A stretch of 64,000 nt of DNA from Vibrio aerogenes (GTDB lineage Bacteria; Pseudomonadota; Gammaproteobacteria; Enterobacterales; Vibrionaceae), in contig NZ_AP024863.1 of assembly GCF_024346755.1 (NCBI RefSeq), forward strand, positions 1-64,000. Reading direction: 5' to 3'. Positions within the stretch are counted from its first letter, which is position 1. Every line of letters starts with the position of its first letter. Shown piece after piece: positions 33,102 through 42,374 of the stretch. The notes beneath the pieces were generated by a model. It was not told the DNA's origin and did not search any database. It saw only the letters and a list, made by a program, of their open reading frames with translations. Both the position numbers and the translations under genes were made by a program.

Positions 33102-35385
33102 GTTACCCGCTTACAATTATCCGGTGAACCGCACCATGATTTCACTGGGGGACGGCAAGTTGCTGTCTGTGGTGCAGTTGCATGGTATTCCCTTTGAATC
33201 TGAATCGGTGTCGTCGCTGAAAGCGGCTTTTTCATCGGTTTCCCTGCTGCTCAGAACGCTGGCGAAGCAGTATGGTTCCGGGCTTGGCGTCTGGACACAT
33301 ATCGTCAAAAAAAAGGATGAACTGGTCGCGGATAATTACCAGTTCGACAGTGCCTTTATGCAGGATTTTGCCAATCAGTACATCGACTCATTTCAGGGTG
33401 AAAACTTCTACAGTGTGAAGTATTACATCTCTTTCGTGCTGGAAGGCAGCGAAGATGAGATGAACGACCTGCTGAAGGTGGCTTTATCCGCATTCAAATC
33501 ATTCGATTGCAAAGTGCTGGCGGTGCGTGATGATCTGCGCTGTGAGCATACCGAACTTCTCTCTTATCTGATCAATTACAACGATGAACCCAAGCCACTG
33601 ACCGGCGATAAAGTGCAGCATGTGATTCAGCACAGCGACTGGCATTTTGGTTACGATGCCGGGGAAATCCGCAATTCCAATAACCAGCGAAAACAACATG
33701 CCGTCTATTATGAGCTGGATGCGTTACCCAACACACATCCGGGGATGTGTGATTTCATGTTGTCCTTCAACGGTGAATTCATCATGACGCAATCGATGAT
33801 CATGATGCGTTCCCCGAAGGCATTAAAGCTGATCGATACCCAAATCAACCTGATTTCATCCAGTGATGGGGTTGAGCATGAGCTGGAAGAACTGGAGAGT
33901 GGCCGGGATTATGTGGCGACTTCTGAAGTTGCGTTCGGCTTTTATCATGCGTCTCTGGTTGTGCTGGGTAAAACTCAGCATGAAGCCCTGAAAAACGGCT
34001 CAGATATCAGTGGTGAATTTCTGGCGCGGGGCACAGTGCTCAAAAGGTCAAATCTGAAATCGCTCTTTACCTTTCTCAGCGTTTTGCCGGGATCAAAGCA
34101 GCGAATTAAACCGGCCCCGAAAACCACGACCAATCTGGCTTGTACCTGGTCGCTGCACAATTACTCGATCGGCAAGCCGACCGGTAATCCGGTAGGGGAT
34201 GGCACGGCGATTTTGCCACTGAAGACCGCTTCTAATTCGCTGTTTTACCTGAACTGCCATGCTTCTGAATTAAATAAAGAAACTACCGGGGAAAAGTACG
34301 CCGGTCATACCATGATTCTGGGTGCTTCCGGTACCGGTAAAACTACGCTGGAAGCGACACTGACCGGCTTTTTTACCCGGTTTAACCAGCAAATTTTCTG
34401 TATTGATTACAAACGTTCAACTGAGCTGTTTATCCGTGCATTTGGCGGGGAATACTTTGATATTAAGGAAGGGGAAGATACGGGGATCAATCTGTTCCAG
34501 TTACAGCCAACCCCGCAGTTAATCAGTTTTCTTAACCGTCTGGTCTGCCGGCTGGCTGCTGACGAACAGGGCGGGGTGAGTATTCATGATGAGGATGAGA
34601 TTAAGCAGGCAATCGAAACGGTGATGGCGTTTGACGCACCAATGCGGGGGCTGAGTATGATGCTGCAAAGTATTCAGGATTATGGCCTCCGGCAGCGCCT
34701 GAGCCGGTGGTGCCGGTCTCAGGACGGTAAACTGGCCTGGTGCCTCGACTCTCCCGTCAATAAGTTTGACCCGGACACGATGGATCGGGTTGGATTCGAT
34801 TCAACCTTGCTGCTTGAGAAAGACGCCGGTGGCCGGATTCACGAAGCCAGTGAGCCGATTCTGGCCTGTCTGTTTTTCCTGAAAGACCTGATGCAGAAAG
34901 AAGGCAAGCTACTGCAAACCATTGTTGAAGAATTCTGGATGCCCGCCAGCTTCCCGCTGACGCAAAGCATTATGCAGCGCACGCTGAAGACCGGCCGCTT
35001 GCTGAACGAATTTATGGTGTTAAGTACCCAGTCGCCGGAAGATGCAATCCGGTGTGATATTTTCCCGGCGATTATTCAGCAGACAGCCACCAAGATTTAT
35101 CTGCCAAACCCGGATGCGACCTTTGAGTCGTATCGCCAGTGTAATTTAACCCCGAGAGAGTTTGAAAAGTTACAGGCACTGGACAAACAGTCCCGGACCA
35201 TGCTGATCAAGCAATCGAATACCAGTTGTTTTGCAAAAATGGATCTGTCCGGATTCGATGACGTCCTGCCGGTGATCTCCGGTTCAACCGATGATATCCG
35301 GCTGTGCGAAAGCGTGCGGGAAGATGTGGGGCAGAATCCGGACCAGTGGATACCAGCTTTGTTAGCTCGGAGGAAGCAGCGATGA
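33061..35385 (+). CDS. virB4: VirB4 ATPase of the type IV secretion system
   Basis: 774 aa from ATG 33061 (GCAGGAG ribosome site). The Walker A motif GASGTGKTT is near 421 and a VEEFWMP Walker B-like motif near 622. The N-terminal half is the VirB4/CagE domain. It powers pilus assembly and substrate transfer at the inner membrane. Its stop overlaps the virB5 start (ATGA). Confidence 0.95.
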   Translation: MSVNGLKTIPLTGKLPAYNYPVNRTMISLGDGKLLSVVQLHGIPFESESVSSLKAAFSSVSLLLRTLAKQYGSGLGVWTHIVKKKDELVADNYQFDSAFMQDFANQYIDSFQGENFYSVKYYISFVLEGSEDEMNDLLKVALSAFKSFDCKVLAVRDDLRCEHTELLSYLINYNDEPKPLTGDKVQHVIQHSDWHFGYDAGEIRNSNNQRKQHAVYYELDALPNTHPGMCDFMLSFNGEFIMTQSMIMMRSPKALKLIDTQINLISSSDGVEHELEELESGRDYVATSEVAFGFYHASLVVLGKTQHEALKNGSDISGEFLARGTVLKRSNLKSLFTFLSVLPGSKQRIKPAPKTTTNLACTWSLHNYSIGKPTGNPVGDGTAILPLKTASNSLFYLNCHASELNKETTGEKYAGHTMILGASGTGKTTLEATLTGFFTRFNQQIFCIDYKRSTELFIRAFGGEYFDIKEGEDTGINLFQLQPTPQLISFLNRLVCRLAADEQGGVSIHDEDEIKQAIETVMAFDAPMRGLSMMLQSIQDYGLRQRLSRWCRSQDGKLAWCLDSPVNKFDPDTMDRVGFDSTLLLEKDAGGRIHEASEPILACLFFLKDLMQKEGKLLQTIVEEFWMPASFPLTQSIMQRTLKTGRLLNEFMVLSTQSPEDAIRCDIFPAIIQQTATKIYLPNPDATFESYRQCNLTPREFEKLQALDKQSRTMLIKQSNTSCFAKMDLSGFDDVLPVISGSTDDIRLCESVREDVGQNPDQWIPALLARRKQR

Positions 35386-36053
35386 AAAGAGCGGCTTGTT
35401 TATCGGCGCTGATCTGGCTGATGTGCCCGGTCTCCGCCAATGCTTCGGGGATTCCTGTGGTGGATGTGGCTTCGATTGCGCAGATGGTTCAGCAGGCTGC
35501 GATTCGGGCCCGGCAATTTTTGCAGACCATCGAAACGGCCCGGAATAATCTGGCGGCGATCAAAGCGCAGTCGGATTACTATCAGTCGATGGTTGAAGGC
35601 CATCCGATCAGTTACGAGGCGATTCTTTATGACCCGAACCTGAGAAAACTGGCAGATATGAGTGGCTGGCAGGCTTTGTATGAATCGGTGCAGGATGTGT
35701 CTGATCTGCGGCAGTCGTATGGATTGCTCAGTGATAATCAGGCAACACAGCTAAAATATGATCAGGCGTTGCGTGATTTTAAAATTCAGCAGCAGCTGTA
35801 TCAGACGGCTTCCCAACGGAATAAAAACATTCTGAAGTTATTGGATGAGTTTGGCACCGCAACCACACCGGCCACCAAGTCGGATCTGGCCAACAGCATC
35901 AATTTTCAGGTCGCAGCCCTGCAAAATGAACAGAAAATGATGGAAGCCTTCAGCACGATTTCACACCGTAAGGCACAGCTTGAGATTGAAGGCAAGAACG
36001 CAGAAACCATCGACATGATCATGAACAGCGGTCTGACCGTCAATTTTGATTAA
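35382..36053 (+). CDS. virB5: VirB5-like pilus protein
   Basis: 223 aa from ATG 35382. N-terminal signal peptide (LIWLMCPVSANA) with cleavage near residue 22. The rest is mainly helical and periplasmic, as in VirB5/TraC minor pilins at the pilus tip. Sits between virB4 and eexN. Confidence 0.85.
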   Translation: MKRAACLSALIWLMCPVSANASGIPVVDVASIAQMVQQAAIRARQFLQTIETARNNLAAIKAQSDYYQSMVEGHPISYEAILYDPNLRKLADMSGWQALYESVQDVSDLRQSYGLLSDNQATQLKYDQALRDFKIQQQLYQTASQRNKNILKLLDEFGTATTPATKSDLANSINFQVAALQNEQKMMEAFSTISHRKAQLEIEGKNAETIDMIMNSGLTVNFD

Positions 36054-36070
36054 ACCCAGGAGAACAAACC

Positions 36071-36322
36071 GTGAGATTATTTTTATCTGCAATCGTAGCG
36101 CTGCCTGTCTGTGTCATGCTGTCTGCATGTGACGGGGAAGCTGTCAAAACGGTTGATTACTATTCAGACCATATGGATGAAGCCATCCATGTGCTCAAGG
36201 CGTGTCAGTCTGATGCGTCCACCGAACTGAAACAAAACTGCCGTCACGCCAGAGAAGCGCGGGATGCACACAACAAGCAGACCGCTGAAATGGATACCGG
36301 TGCCCGCGTGGACTGGGAATAG
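36071..36322 (+). CDS. eexN: EexN-like entry-exclusion lipoprotein
   Basis: 83 aa, GTG start. Lipoprotein signal with Cys at 20 (VMLSAC). The mature part has the EexN pattern: TVDYYSDH near 27, then KACQS and QNCRHAREA with two Cys. EexN proteins reduce uptake of the same plasmid by a cell that already has it. The usual place, between virB5 and virB6, supports the call. Confidence 0.8.
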   Translation: MRLFLSAIVALPVCVMLSACDGEAVKTVDYYSDHMDEAIHVLKACQSDASTELKQNCRHAREARDAHNKQTAEMDTGARVDWE

Positions 36323-36331
36323 GGTTCACCG

Positions 36332-37287
36332 ATGGCAATGTTTACCACATTCTTCAGTTTTCTGGATGACGTGACCACGAACAGTATCGGTTCGTCCGTC
36401 GGTACTTTTCCGGTGTCATTGCGCCTGTATTTGGCGGCGCGGTGGGCATCTACATGGTGTATCTCGCTTATAAATCGCTGTATGAGCCGGAGAACATCGT
36501 GGTGATGGAGGTGATGAAGCTGATCGGGGCGTTGTGCCTGTGTACGTTTATTGCGTTCAATACCAGCTGGTATATGGCGCATGTGGTGCCGTTTTTAACC
36601 CAGTCCGGGGATGAGATTTCTTCCCGCGTCTGGGGCTCCGGCACCAGTGGTGCTGCCACAATTCAGGTGCTGTTCAATAATGAGATTAAGGCGATTAAAG
36701 CCTTGTGGGGCCGGGCGGATTTCGGCATTACATCTGATAACGGTGCCGGGGTGCTGGCGGTTCTCATGATTTTGCTCGTGGTGATTGGCTGGACGCCATT
36801 TCTGGCGATTGCGACCGCGTATCTGGCACTGGCAAAAATCATGGTGAGCTTTTTGCTGATTCTGGGGCCGCTGTTCATTATGTTTGCGCTGTTTCCATCA
36901 ACCCGGTCGATGTTTCAGGCCTGGACCGGCCAGTGTCTGAATTACCTGCTGCTGACCATCGTTTATCCGATGGGATTCAATATTCTGGATCAGGCATTAC
37001 ATAAAGTTATTTTTGACTCCGGGGAGATAGAGATCAAAAGCATGCTGATGGCGAGCATTATTTTCGGCTTCGGTATTCTGGTTTCGCTGCAAATCCCGAC
37101 CTTCTGCTCCAACTTATCTGGCGGTATCGGCATTAACGGGCTGGTCTCCAACATGGCACAGTCCGTCGGCGTGGGCGGACGGCTGGCACGCGGCACTTTA
37201 GGCGGTGTGAAGAGCGGTTATGCGCACTCCCGGAGCTTTGGCAAGGGGCTGGCTGATAGCAGGAAGAATAAGGTTAAGGCGGGGTGA
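36332..37287 (+). pseudogene. virB6: VirB6-like channel protein with an apparent frameshift
   Basis: The gene starts at ATG 36332 (MAMFTTFFSFLDD...) but the frame changes near 36405-36410, in the run ACTTTTCC. With one extra T the protein continues into VFGGAVGIYMVYLAYKSLYEP and a polytopic VirB6 body of about 318 aa with five or more helices. Without it, the downstream frame could only start at an internal Met near 36442 or 36451. VirB6 is an essential inner-membrane channel part. Possible explanations are a real mutation that disables transfer, a sequencing error, or frameshifting. Confidence 0.8.
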
Positions 37288-37337
37288 ATGCCGTGGATAA
37301 AACAGATATTTTTGACGGCATTCATTCTTTTGGTTGA

Positions 37338-38120
37338 TTAAAAGCAAGATTGAAACGAATCTAACTGAATATTGTTCTTCTGCATCATCGACTTCACTGT
37401 AGTTTCCAATTTAGTGTTAGTCATAGGCCAACGGTGGTCTTTCGATGAAGATGGGAAAACGATATATAAAATATCGCCACTCGGAGTCCCTGAACCATTC
37501 CTTGGATTCACGTTAACACCACCCAGCCTTTCAGCTAAAGCTATAGACATTTCACCCAATGGTGATTGTCTTGGGCCTATATCAGCAAATACGAATGCTG
37601 ACGATTTCTTTGTTTTTAGGTTATACGCATACCCTAAATCACCTTTATAGCCAGTCCCTTTTAGATCATAAAAACTTTTAGGGAAAACAATATATGGGAT
37701 TTCTACTGAATTCACATACCGGTCAGGATCTGTGACGGATTTGTTTTTATTTTGAAGAGACGTTTTTGATAGAAAGTAGCCTTTATATTTACCAGATTTT
37801 TGAACAAAAGGTTTTTCTGGTTGTTCTGGGTCAACAACAAGAACATTTTTCCAACCCTTATCAGGATACCCTGCGTTCTCCAGGTAATCTAAACCAATAT
37901 CATCTGGATGGTAGGAATTCGGGGCCCCGTCTGCATCGATGGCCTTATAACTGGTCTGGTATACATAAAAATTTTCGTTGAGCCCTTTTATTAACAGGGT
38001 GTCTTTATACGTTATCCATTTTTGCCCATCGCAAGCTATTGATGAGCCAGATAGTAACAAGCAAACAAGTCCCATTTTTCTAAGCATCAGATTAACCCTC
38101 TGACAAAATTTATGTAACAA
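37338..38120 (-). CDS. Secreted GH75 (chitosanase)-like protein inside the virB cluster
   Basis: 260 aa, N-terminal signal (MGLVCLLLSGSSIAC, possibly a lipobox). The mature region fits the GH75 fold: YIVFPKSFYD, GDLGYAYNLKTKKSSAFVFADIGP and GEMSIALAERLGG, with the conserved Asp and Glu of that family. GH75 enzymes cleave chitosan-type polymers. It lies on the opposite strand between virB6 and virB7, has lower GC than its neighbours, and thus looks inserted. It may help pilus passage, act as cargo, or use chitin-derived material. No VirB1 transglycosylase is seen nearby. Confidence 0.7.
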   Translation of the reverse strand: MLHKFCQRVNLMLRKMGLVCLLLSGSSIACDGQKWITYKDTLLIKGLNENFYVYQTSYKAIDADGAPNSYHPDDIGLDYLENAGYPDKGWKNVLVVDPEQPEKPFVQKSGKYKGYFLSKTSLQNKNKSVTDPDRYVNSVEIPYIVFPKSFYDLKGTGYKGDLGYAYNLKTKKSSAFVFADIGPRQSPLGEMSIALAERLGGVNVNPRNGSGTPSGDILYIVFPSSSKDHRWPMTNTKLETTVKSMMQKNNIQLDSFQSCF

Positions 38121-38242
38121 ACATAGTCAAATTTGGCTTAACTGCAATCAGTCACTCATTGGCCGCTGTTTGACTATAGTTCAACTTTCCAACAAAAAAG
38201 CTGCCATGGGCAGTTTTTTTACGAATAAAAATCAGGAACACT

Positions 38243-38398
38243 ATGAAATTAAAAGCCTTATTGCTGCTGAGCATCCTGCTTGGCGGATGTGCATCTTCTC
38301 CACCGCCGGCACCGGAGCCAAAAGGAAAAGTGACGCCGGTGAATCCGAAAGTGGTTTACTTAAATCAACTCTACACCCGGCCGGAGGCAGGCCAATGA
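38243..38398 (+). CDS. virB7: VirB7-like lipoprotein
   Basis: 51 aa, too short for most gene callers. Signal with lipobox LLGGC (Cys 16), then a Pro-rich mature part (SSPPPAPEPKGK). VirB7 lipoproteins anchor the VirB9/VirB10 outer-membrane core. The stop TGA overlaps the ATG of virB8, so the two are coupled. Confidence 0.82.
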   Translation: MKLKALLLLSILLGGCASSPPPAPEPKGKVTPVNPKVVYLNQLYTRPEAGQ

Positions 38399-39156
38399 GT
38401 GAAACGATCGTCGATGCTGCACTGGCACAAACCCGCCAGTTCGCCGCCGGGAAACCCAAAATGGACCATATCAAAGCGGCAGAACAGTTATTAAAAGAAG
38501 CCAATGCCTTTGAAAAAGACAGAATTGCGCTGGCGAAGCGTTCTGAGCGGAAAGCCTGGATGATTGCTGCCATTTCTGTCGGGCTGGCGATTCTGAGTAT
38601 TGTCGCCATTGTGATCATGATGCCGCTGAAATCGGTAGACTACCGCTTACTGACCGTCGATAAGCACACCGGGATTGCGCAGATTGTCCGGCCACTGGCC
38701 GATGCGAAAGGCGAAACCTACGGCGAGGCGTTAGATAAATACTGGATCAACCGCTACATCATTGAGCGGGGTAGTTACCAGTGGGAGACAATACAGGATT
38801 CTTTCGACTTCACTCAACTGGCGAGTTCAGAACAGGTGTTTTCCGGTTATAACACCTGGATTCGCTCTAAATCCTCACCGCTGGAGGTGTTTCAGGATCA
38901 TAAGAAAATCAGCCTGTCTGATGTATCAATTGCGTTCCTTCCCACCAAAAAAGGCGACCGGATGTTAGCGCAGGTCTCTTTTGTGAAAACCGTGCTGAAT
39001 CCGGATGATACCCACAGCCCGGAATACCTGCCGACCCGCTGGAGTGCCACGCTGACCTTTGACTATCGCCAGGAGATTAAAACGCAGGCAGATCGGTTGC
39101 TCAATCCATTGGGCTTCCGGGTGACCTCATACCGGGAAGACAGGGTGATTGAATGA
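38395..39156 (+). CDS. virB8: VirB8-like inner-membrane scaffold
   Basis: 253 aa from ATG 38395; the longer upstream frame is the shadow of virB7. A cytoplasmic N-terminus is followed by one membrane helix (about 57-79) and a periplasmic VirB8/TrbF domain containing YGEALDKYWINRYIIERGSY. It contacts VirB6, VirB9 and VirB10. ATGA overlap with virB9. Confidence 0.92.
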   Translation: MSETIVDAALAQTRQFAAGKPKMDHIKAAEQLLKEANAFEKDRIALAKRSERKAWMIAAISVGLAILSIVAIVIMMPLKSVDYRLLTVDKHTGIAQIVRPLADAKGETYGEALDKYWINRYIIERGSYQWETIQDSFDFTQLASSEQVFSGYNTWIRSKSSPLEVFQDHKKISLSDVSIAFLPTKKGDRMLAQVSFVKTVLNPDDTHSPEYLPTRWSATLTFDYRQEIKTQADRLLNPLGFRVTSYREDRVIE

Positions 39157-39941
39157 TAAAGCATATTGTAATCCTTGCGGGGGTACTGGTTTCAACCGCC
39201 GTACCGGCCGCCGTGATCCCGAAAAGAATCGCCGCCGATCACCGGATTGTATCCGCGATGTATGATCCGTCGAACGTGGTGATTGTCCGCACTAAAGCCG
39301 GAACCGCGACGCTGATTCAGCTTGAAGCGGGAGAAACCATCAGAAGCGATCAGAGTGGTTTGGGTATCGGGGATGCCGAAGCCTGGGGGCTGAATGTCCG
39401 GGGCAGTAATATTTTCTTTAAACCGAAAGCGGCGCAGCCGGATACCAATCTGACAGTCGTCAGTGACAAAGGCCGGACCTATTCATTTCAGCTGACCAGC
39501 AGCCGTTATCCGTTCTACATTGTGCGGATGCGTTACCCGGAACCAGTCAAACAGAAACCAGAACCTGTGCGGCCAAAAGTTCCCTGTACCGATGGTGCAG
39601 AAGGACATAACAATTTCAGATACAGCAAATGGGGCAACGGCAAACTGGCACCGCAATATGCCTGGGATGACGGGCGGTTCACCTGTATGAAATTTGCTAC
39701 CAATCAGGAGTTACCCGTGATCTATGCCGTCGATGGGGATGGCAAAGAGTCACTGGTGAACTATCACATTGAACAGGATACCGTGGTGATCCATTCGGTT
39801 GCAGAACAGTACCGGCTGCGGCTGGGTGACAGCGTTCTGGGAATAAAAACCGGTTCGATTCACTACGCCGGTTACAACGACAAAGGCAGCACCATCGATG
39901 CAAAACGGATCATTAAACCAGCCGGAGGCGGGCATGGATAA
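39153..39941 (+). CDS. virB9: VirB9-like outer-membrane core protein
   Basis: 262 aa with a signal peptide (LAGVLVSTAVPAAV). The N-terminal VirB9/CagX domain and the C-terminal domain (NFRYSKWGNGKLAPQYAWDD, about 148-167) match the family. It forms the core complex with VirB7 and VirB10. It overlaps the virB10 start by 8 bp. Confidence 0.93.
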   Translation: MIKHIVILAGVLVSTAVPAAVIPKRIAADHRIVSAMYDPSNVVIVRTKAGTATLIQLEAGETIRSDQSGLGIGDAEAWGLNVRGSNIFFKPKAAQPDTNLTVVSDKGRTYSFQLTSSRYPFYIVRMRYPEPVKQKPEPVRPKVPCTDGAEGHNNFRYSKWGNGKLAPQYAWDDGRFTCMKFATNQELPVIYAVDGDGKESLVNYHIEQDTVVIHSVAEQYRLRLGDSVLGIKTGSIHYAGYNDKGSTIDAKRIIKPAGGGHG

Positions 39942-41160
39942 ACAACACAATGAATTTCCGTCTCCTTATGACGATTTCGGTGCCGATCGGGGCGCCGTTG
40001 AGGTGAAGTCCCGGACCCGGAAAAAGAAAACCGTGGTTGTGGTATTCCTGGCCGTTATGGTCGTGGCTATCGTGATTTCATCAGCCGGATTTGCCCTCTA
40101 CCGTTACCATCAGCAAACGGCGCGATCTTCACAAACAACAGCAGAAACCGGTGAAGACAGTTCCGGGATTGAAAAGCGTAACCTGAACGATGGCAGTCAC
40201 TGGTTGTTACAGGTCAAGGAAGAAAAACGCCGCAAAGATGAAAGCGAAAAGCAGCGTCAGGCGAAAGCAGATCAGGAGCGACTGGCCAGAGAGGAAGCCG
40301 AGCGTCGCCGTAAGGCAACACAGGCCACGGCTCAGCAGCATGCACCTGTGCCGCAACCGAAGCCAGTCGTGACAAAACCTGCAACGTCCGGGAAGTCTGA
40401 GCAAATCACCCCTGAAGTGCGTAAGATGTCTGGCGATTTGATGTTGGTTTCTGACAGTGCTGCGGCAACACATCAGCCGGTTCGTCAGGAAGACAGTGGT
40501 ACACAAAGCGGACTCTTTGGCGGCGGAGAAAGTGATGCGTTCCATTCCCCCACTTACCGGAACGGCATCGCTTATCAGAGAAGCCGCAAATCCCGTGATT
40601 TCCTGCTACAACACGGCACGGTGATCCCTTGTGCGCTGTATACCCAGATCATCTCCGACTATCAGGGATACTTAACCTGCCGGGTAACAAAAGATGTCTA
40701 CAGCGCCAATGGTGCAGCACTGCTGGTAGAACGCGGTTCGATGCTTACCGGCAATCAGCAGATGAAGCTGGAAGCGGGGAAAAACCGAATCTTCACCACC
40801 TGGGGCGATGTTGAAACCACGCAGGGGATTCATATCGATATCAATTCACTGGGCGCTGGCCGTTTGGGAGCCTCCGGCAACCATATCTGGGTGGATAATC
40901 ACTACGCGCAGCGGTTTGGCGGGGCGATTCTGCTGTCCTTTATGGATGATGTATTTGATGCGCTGAGCAACAAAATCTCGGATGCGGATAACCATGGCGT
41001 GTCCTTCAGCAATTCAACCGATACCGCAAATAATATTGCTCAGGAAGCCCTGAAGAACAGCATCAATATCTCACCAACCGGCTATACCAAAATCGGGCAG
41101 AAAATAAATATTCTGGTCGCGCGGGATGTGGATATGTCTGGGGTTTATGGGTTTGAGTGA
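39934..41160 (+). CDS. virB10: VirB10-like core protein
   Basis: 408 aa from ATG 39934. Membrane helix at about 32-53, a Lys/Glu/Arg-rich then Pro-rich periplasmic linker (about 85-140), and the conserved VirB10/TrbI beta-barrel domain from about 210 (GTVIPCALYTQIISDYQGYL; later WVDNHYAQRFGGA). It spans both membranes and signals ATP use to the outer pore. Confidence 0.94.
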   Translation: MDKQHNEFPSPYDDFGADRGAVEVKSRTRKKKTVVVVFLAVMVVAIVISSAGFALYRYHQQTARSSQTTAETGEDSSGIEKRNLNDGSHWLLQVKEEKRRKDESEKQRQAKADQERLAREEAERRRKATQATAQQHAPVPQPKPVVTKPATSGKSEQITPEVRKMSGDLMLVSDSAAATHQPVRQEDSGTQSGLFGGGESDAFHSPTYRNGIAYQRSRKSRDFLLQHGTVIPCALYTQIISDYQGYLTCRVTKDVYSANGAALLVERGSMLTGNQQMKLEAGKNRIFTTWGDVETTQGIHIDINSLGAGRLGASGNHIWVDNHYAQRFGGAILLSFMDDVFDALSNKISDADNHGVSFSNSTDTANNIAQEALKNSINISPTGYTKIGQKINILVARDVDMSGVYGFE

Positions 41161-41289
41161 GGTTGTTTTTAAAGTTTATCCGCATGCTCTCAACGAAAGT
41201 ATGGATCATTTTAGTATGCAGCGCTGATATTTTGTTCCATCAAATATGCCGACATGATTTTTAGCCTTTACTGCCTTTCACTAACCCCA

Positions 41290-41315
41290 GCCACTGCCCA
41301 CGCAGTGGCTTTTTT
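41290..41315 (+). terminator. Terminator-like hairpin between virB10 and virB11
   Basis: GCCACTGC (41290-41297), CCAC loop, GCAGTGGC (41302-41309), then six T. It is a textbook rho-independent terminator, ending 18 bp before the virB11 ATG. It would reduce expression of virB11 and virD4 from the upstream promoter; 41161-41289 may contain a separate promoter. Confidence 0.8.
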
Positions 41316-41333
41316 ATGGGAGAAAAACACCAA

Positions 41334-42374
41334 ATGACCCAACCCAACGACTACGCTTTCGATGATGCGGCGACCGTCAACAAACTGCTGGAAACGACTG
41401 GATTACAGCGGATTCTCGATCTGCCGGGGTTAACCGAAGTGGCCGTGAACCAGCCCGGTGAAGTCTGGTATGACCGGGGCAATGGCTGGGAACGCGAAGA
41501 CATGCCGAACCTGACATTGAAGCAGTGCATGGAACTGGCGAAAGCGCTGGCGACTTATGCCCGGTTGCCGGAACGCCTCAACGCAGAAAACCCGGTGGCT
41601 TCGGTGATTCTGCCCAATGAAGAACGGGGGCAGATTGCGATTCCGCCAGTGACGAAATCTGATGTGGTGAGTATGACCTTCCGCAAACCATCAATGACCC
41701 GCTTCTCGCTGTCAGACTACGAACAGACCGGTCGCTTTGGTCAGGTGCAGAGCCGGGATGCCAGCACAACCGGCCTGAGTGCGTTGCAGGTGCAATTGTT
41801 GGCGCTGAAGAAGAGCGGCCGCATCAGTGAATTTTTTACCATGGCGGTGCAGAACAACCTGAATATTCTGCTGGTTGGCGGTACTGGCTCCGGGAAAACC
41901 ACCGTAATGAAAGCGATGGTTGATCAATTCCCGGCCCATAAACGGATTTTTACCATCGAAGATGTGCATGAACTGACGCTGCCCAATCATCCCAACCACC
42001 TGAACCTGTTTTACAAGCAGGGCGGGATGACGCCCAAACGTCTGATTGAATCCTGTATGAGAATGAAGCCCGATCATGTGTTGCTGGCGGAACTGCGCGG
42101 TGATGAAGCCTGGAGTTACCTTGAAATGCTGAATACCGGTCATGAGGGTTCGATTACCACCATTCACGCCAATAACTGCCTTTCTGCCCCAAACCGGCTG
42201 GCCGATCTGGTAAAACAGAGTGAAGTGGGGAAGACCCTCGATTATGCGCATATTATGCGGACGATCCGCACCAGTATTGATGTGGTGGCTTTTTTCCGGC
42301 GTACCCATCTGACGGAACTCTACTATGACCCGCAGCTGAAGAATTCACTGCTGAGTCTGGAGGATCACGGATGA
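41334..42374 (+). CDS. virB11: VirB11-like traffic ATPase
   Basis: 346 aa from ATG 41334 (an upstream in-frame ATG at 41316 sits within the terminator T-run, so is less likely). Walker A GGTGSGKTTVM near 181, Asp box (FTIEDVHEL), Walker B (HVLLAELRGDE) and His box (GHEGSITTIHAN). This hexameric ATPase switches the T4SS between pilus assembly and DNA transfer. It overlaps virD4 by 4 bp. Confidence 0.95.
   Translation: MTQPNDYAFDDAATVNKLLETTGLQRILDLPGLTEVAVNQPGEVWYDRGNGWEREDMPNLTLKQCMELAKALATYARLPERLNAENPVASVILPNEERGQIAIPPVTKSDVVSMTFRKPSMTRFSLSDYEQTGRFGQVQSRDASTTGLSALQVQLLALKKSGRISEFFTMAVQNNLNILLVGGTGSGKTTVMKAMVDQFPAHKRIFTIEDVHELTLPNHPNHLNLFYKQGGMTPKRLIESCMRMKPDHVLLAELRGDEAWSYLEMLNTGHEGSITTIHANNCLSAPNRLADLVKQSEVGKTLDYAHIMRTIRTSIDVVAFFRRTHLTELYYDPQLKNSLLSLEDHG

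Noticed and set aside
36071..36322. VirB7 as the identity of the small lipoprotein after virB5
   Set aside because: Its Cys pattern and location match EexN, and a better VirB7 lies directly before virB8 at 38243.
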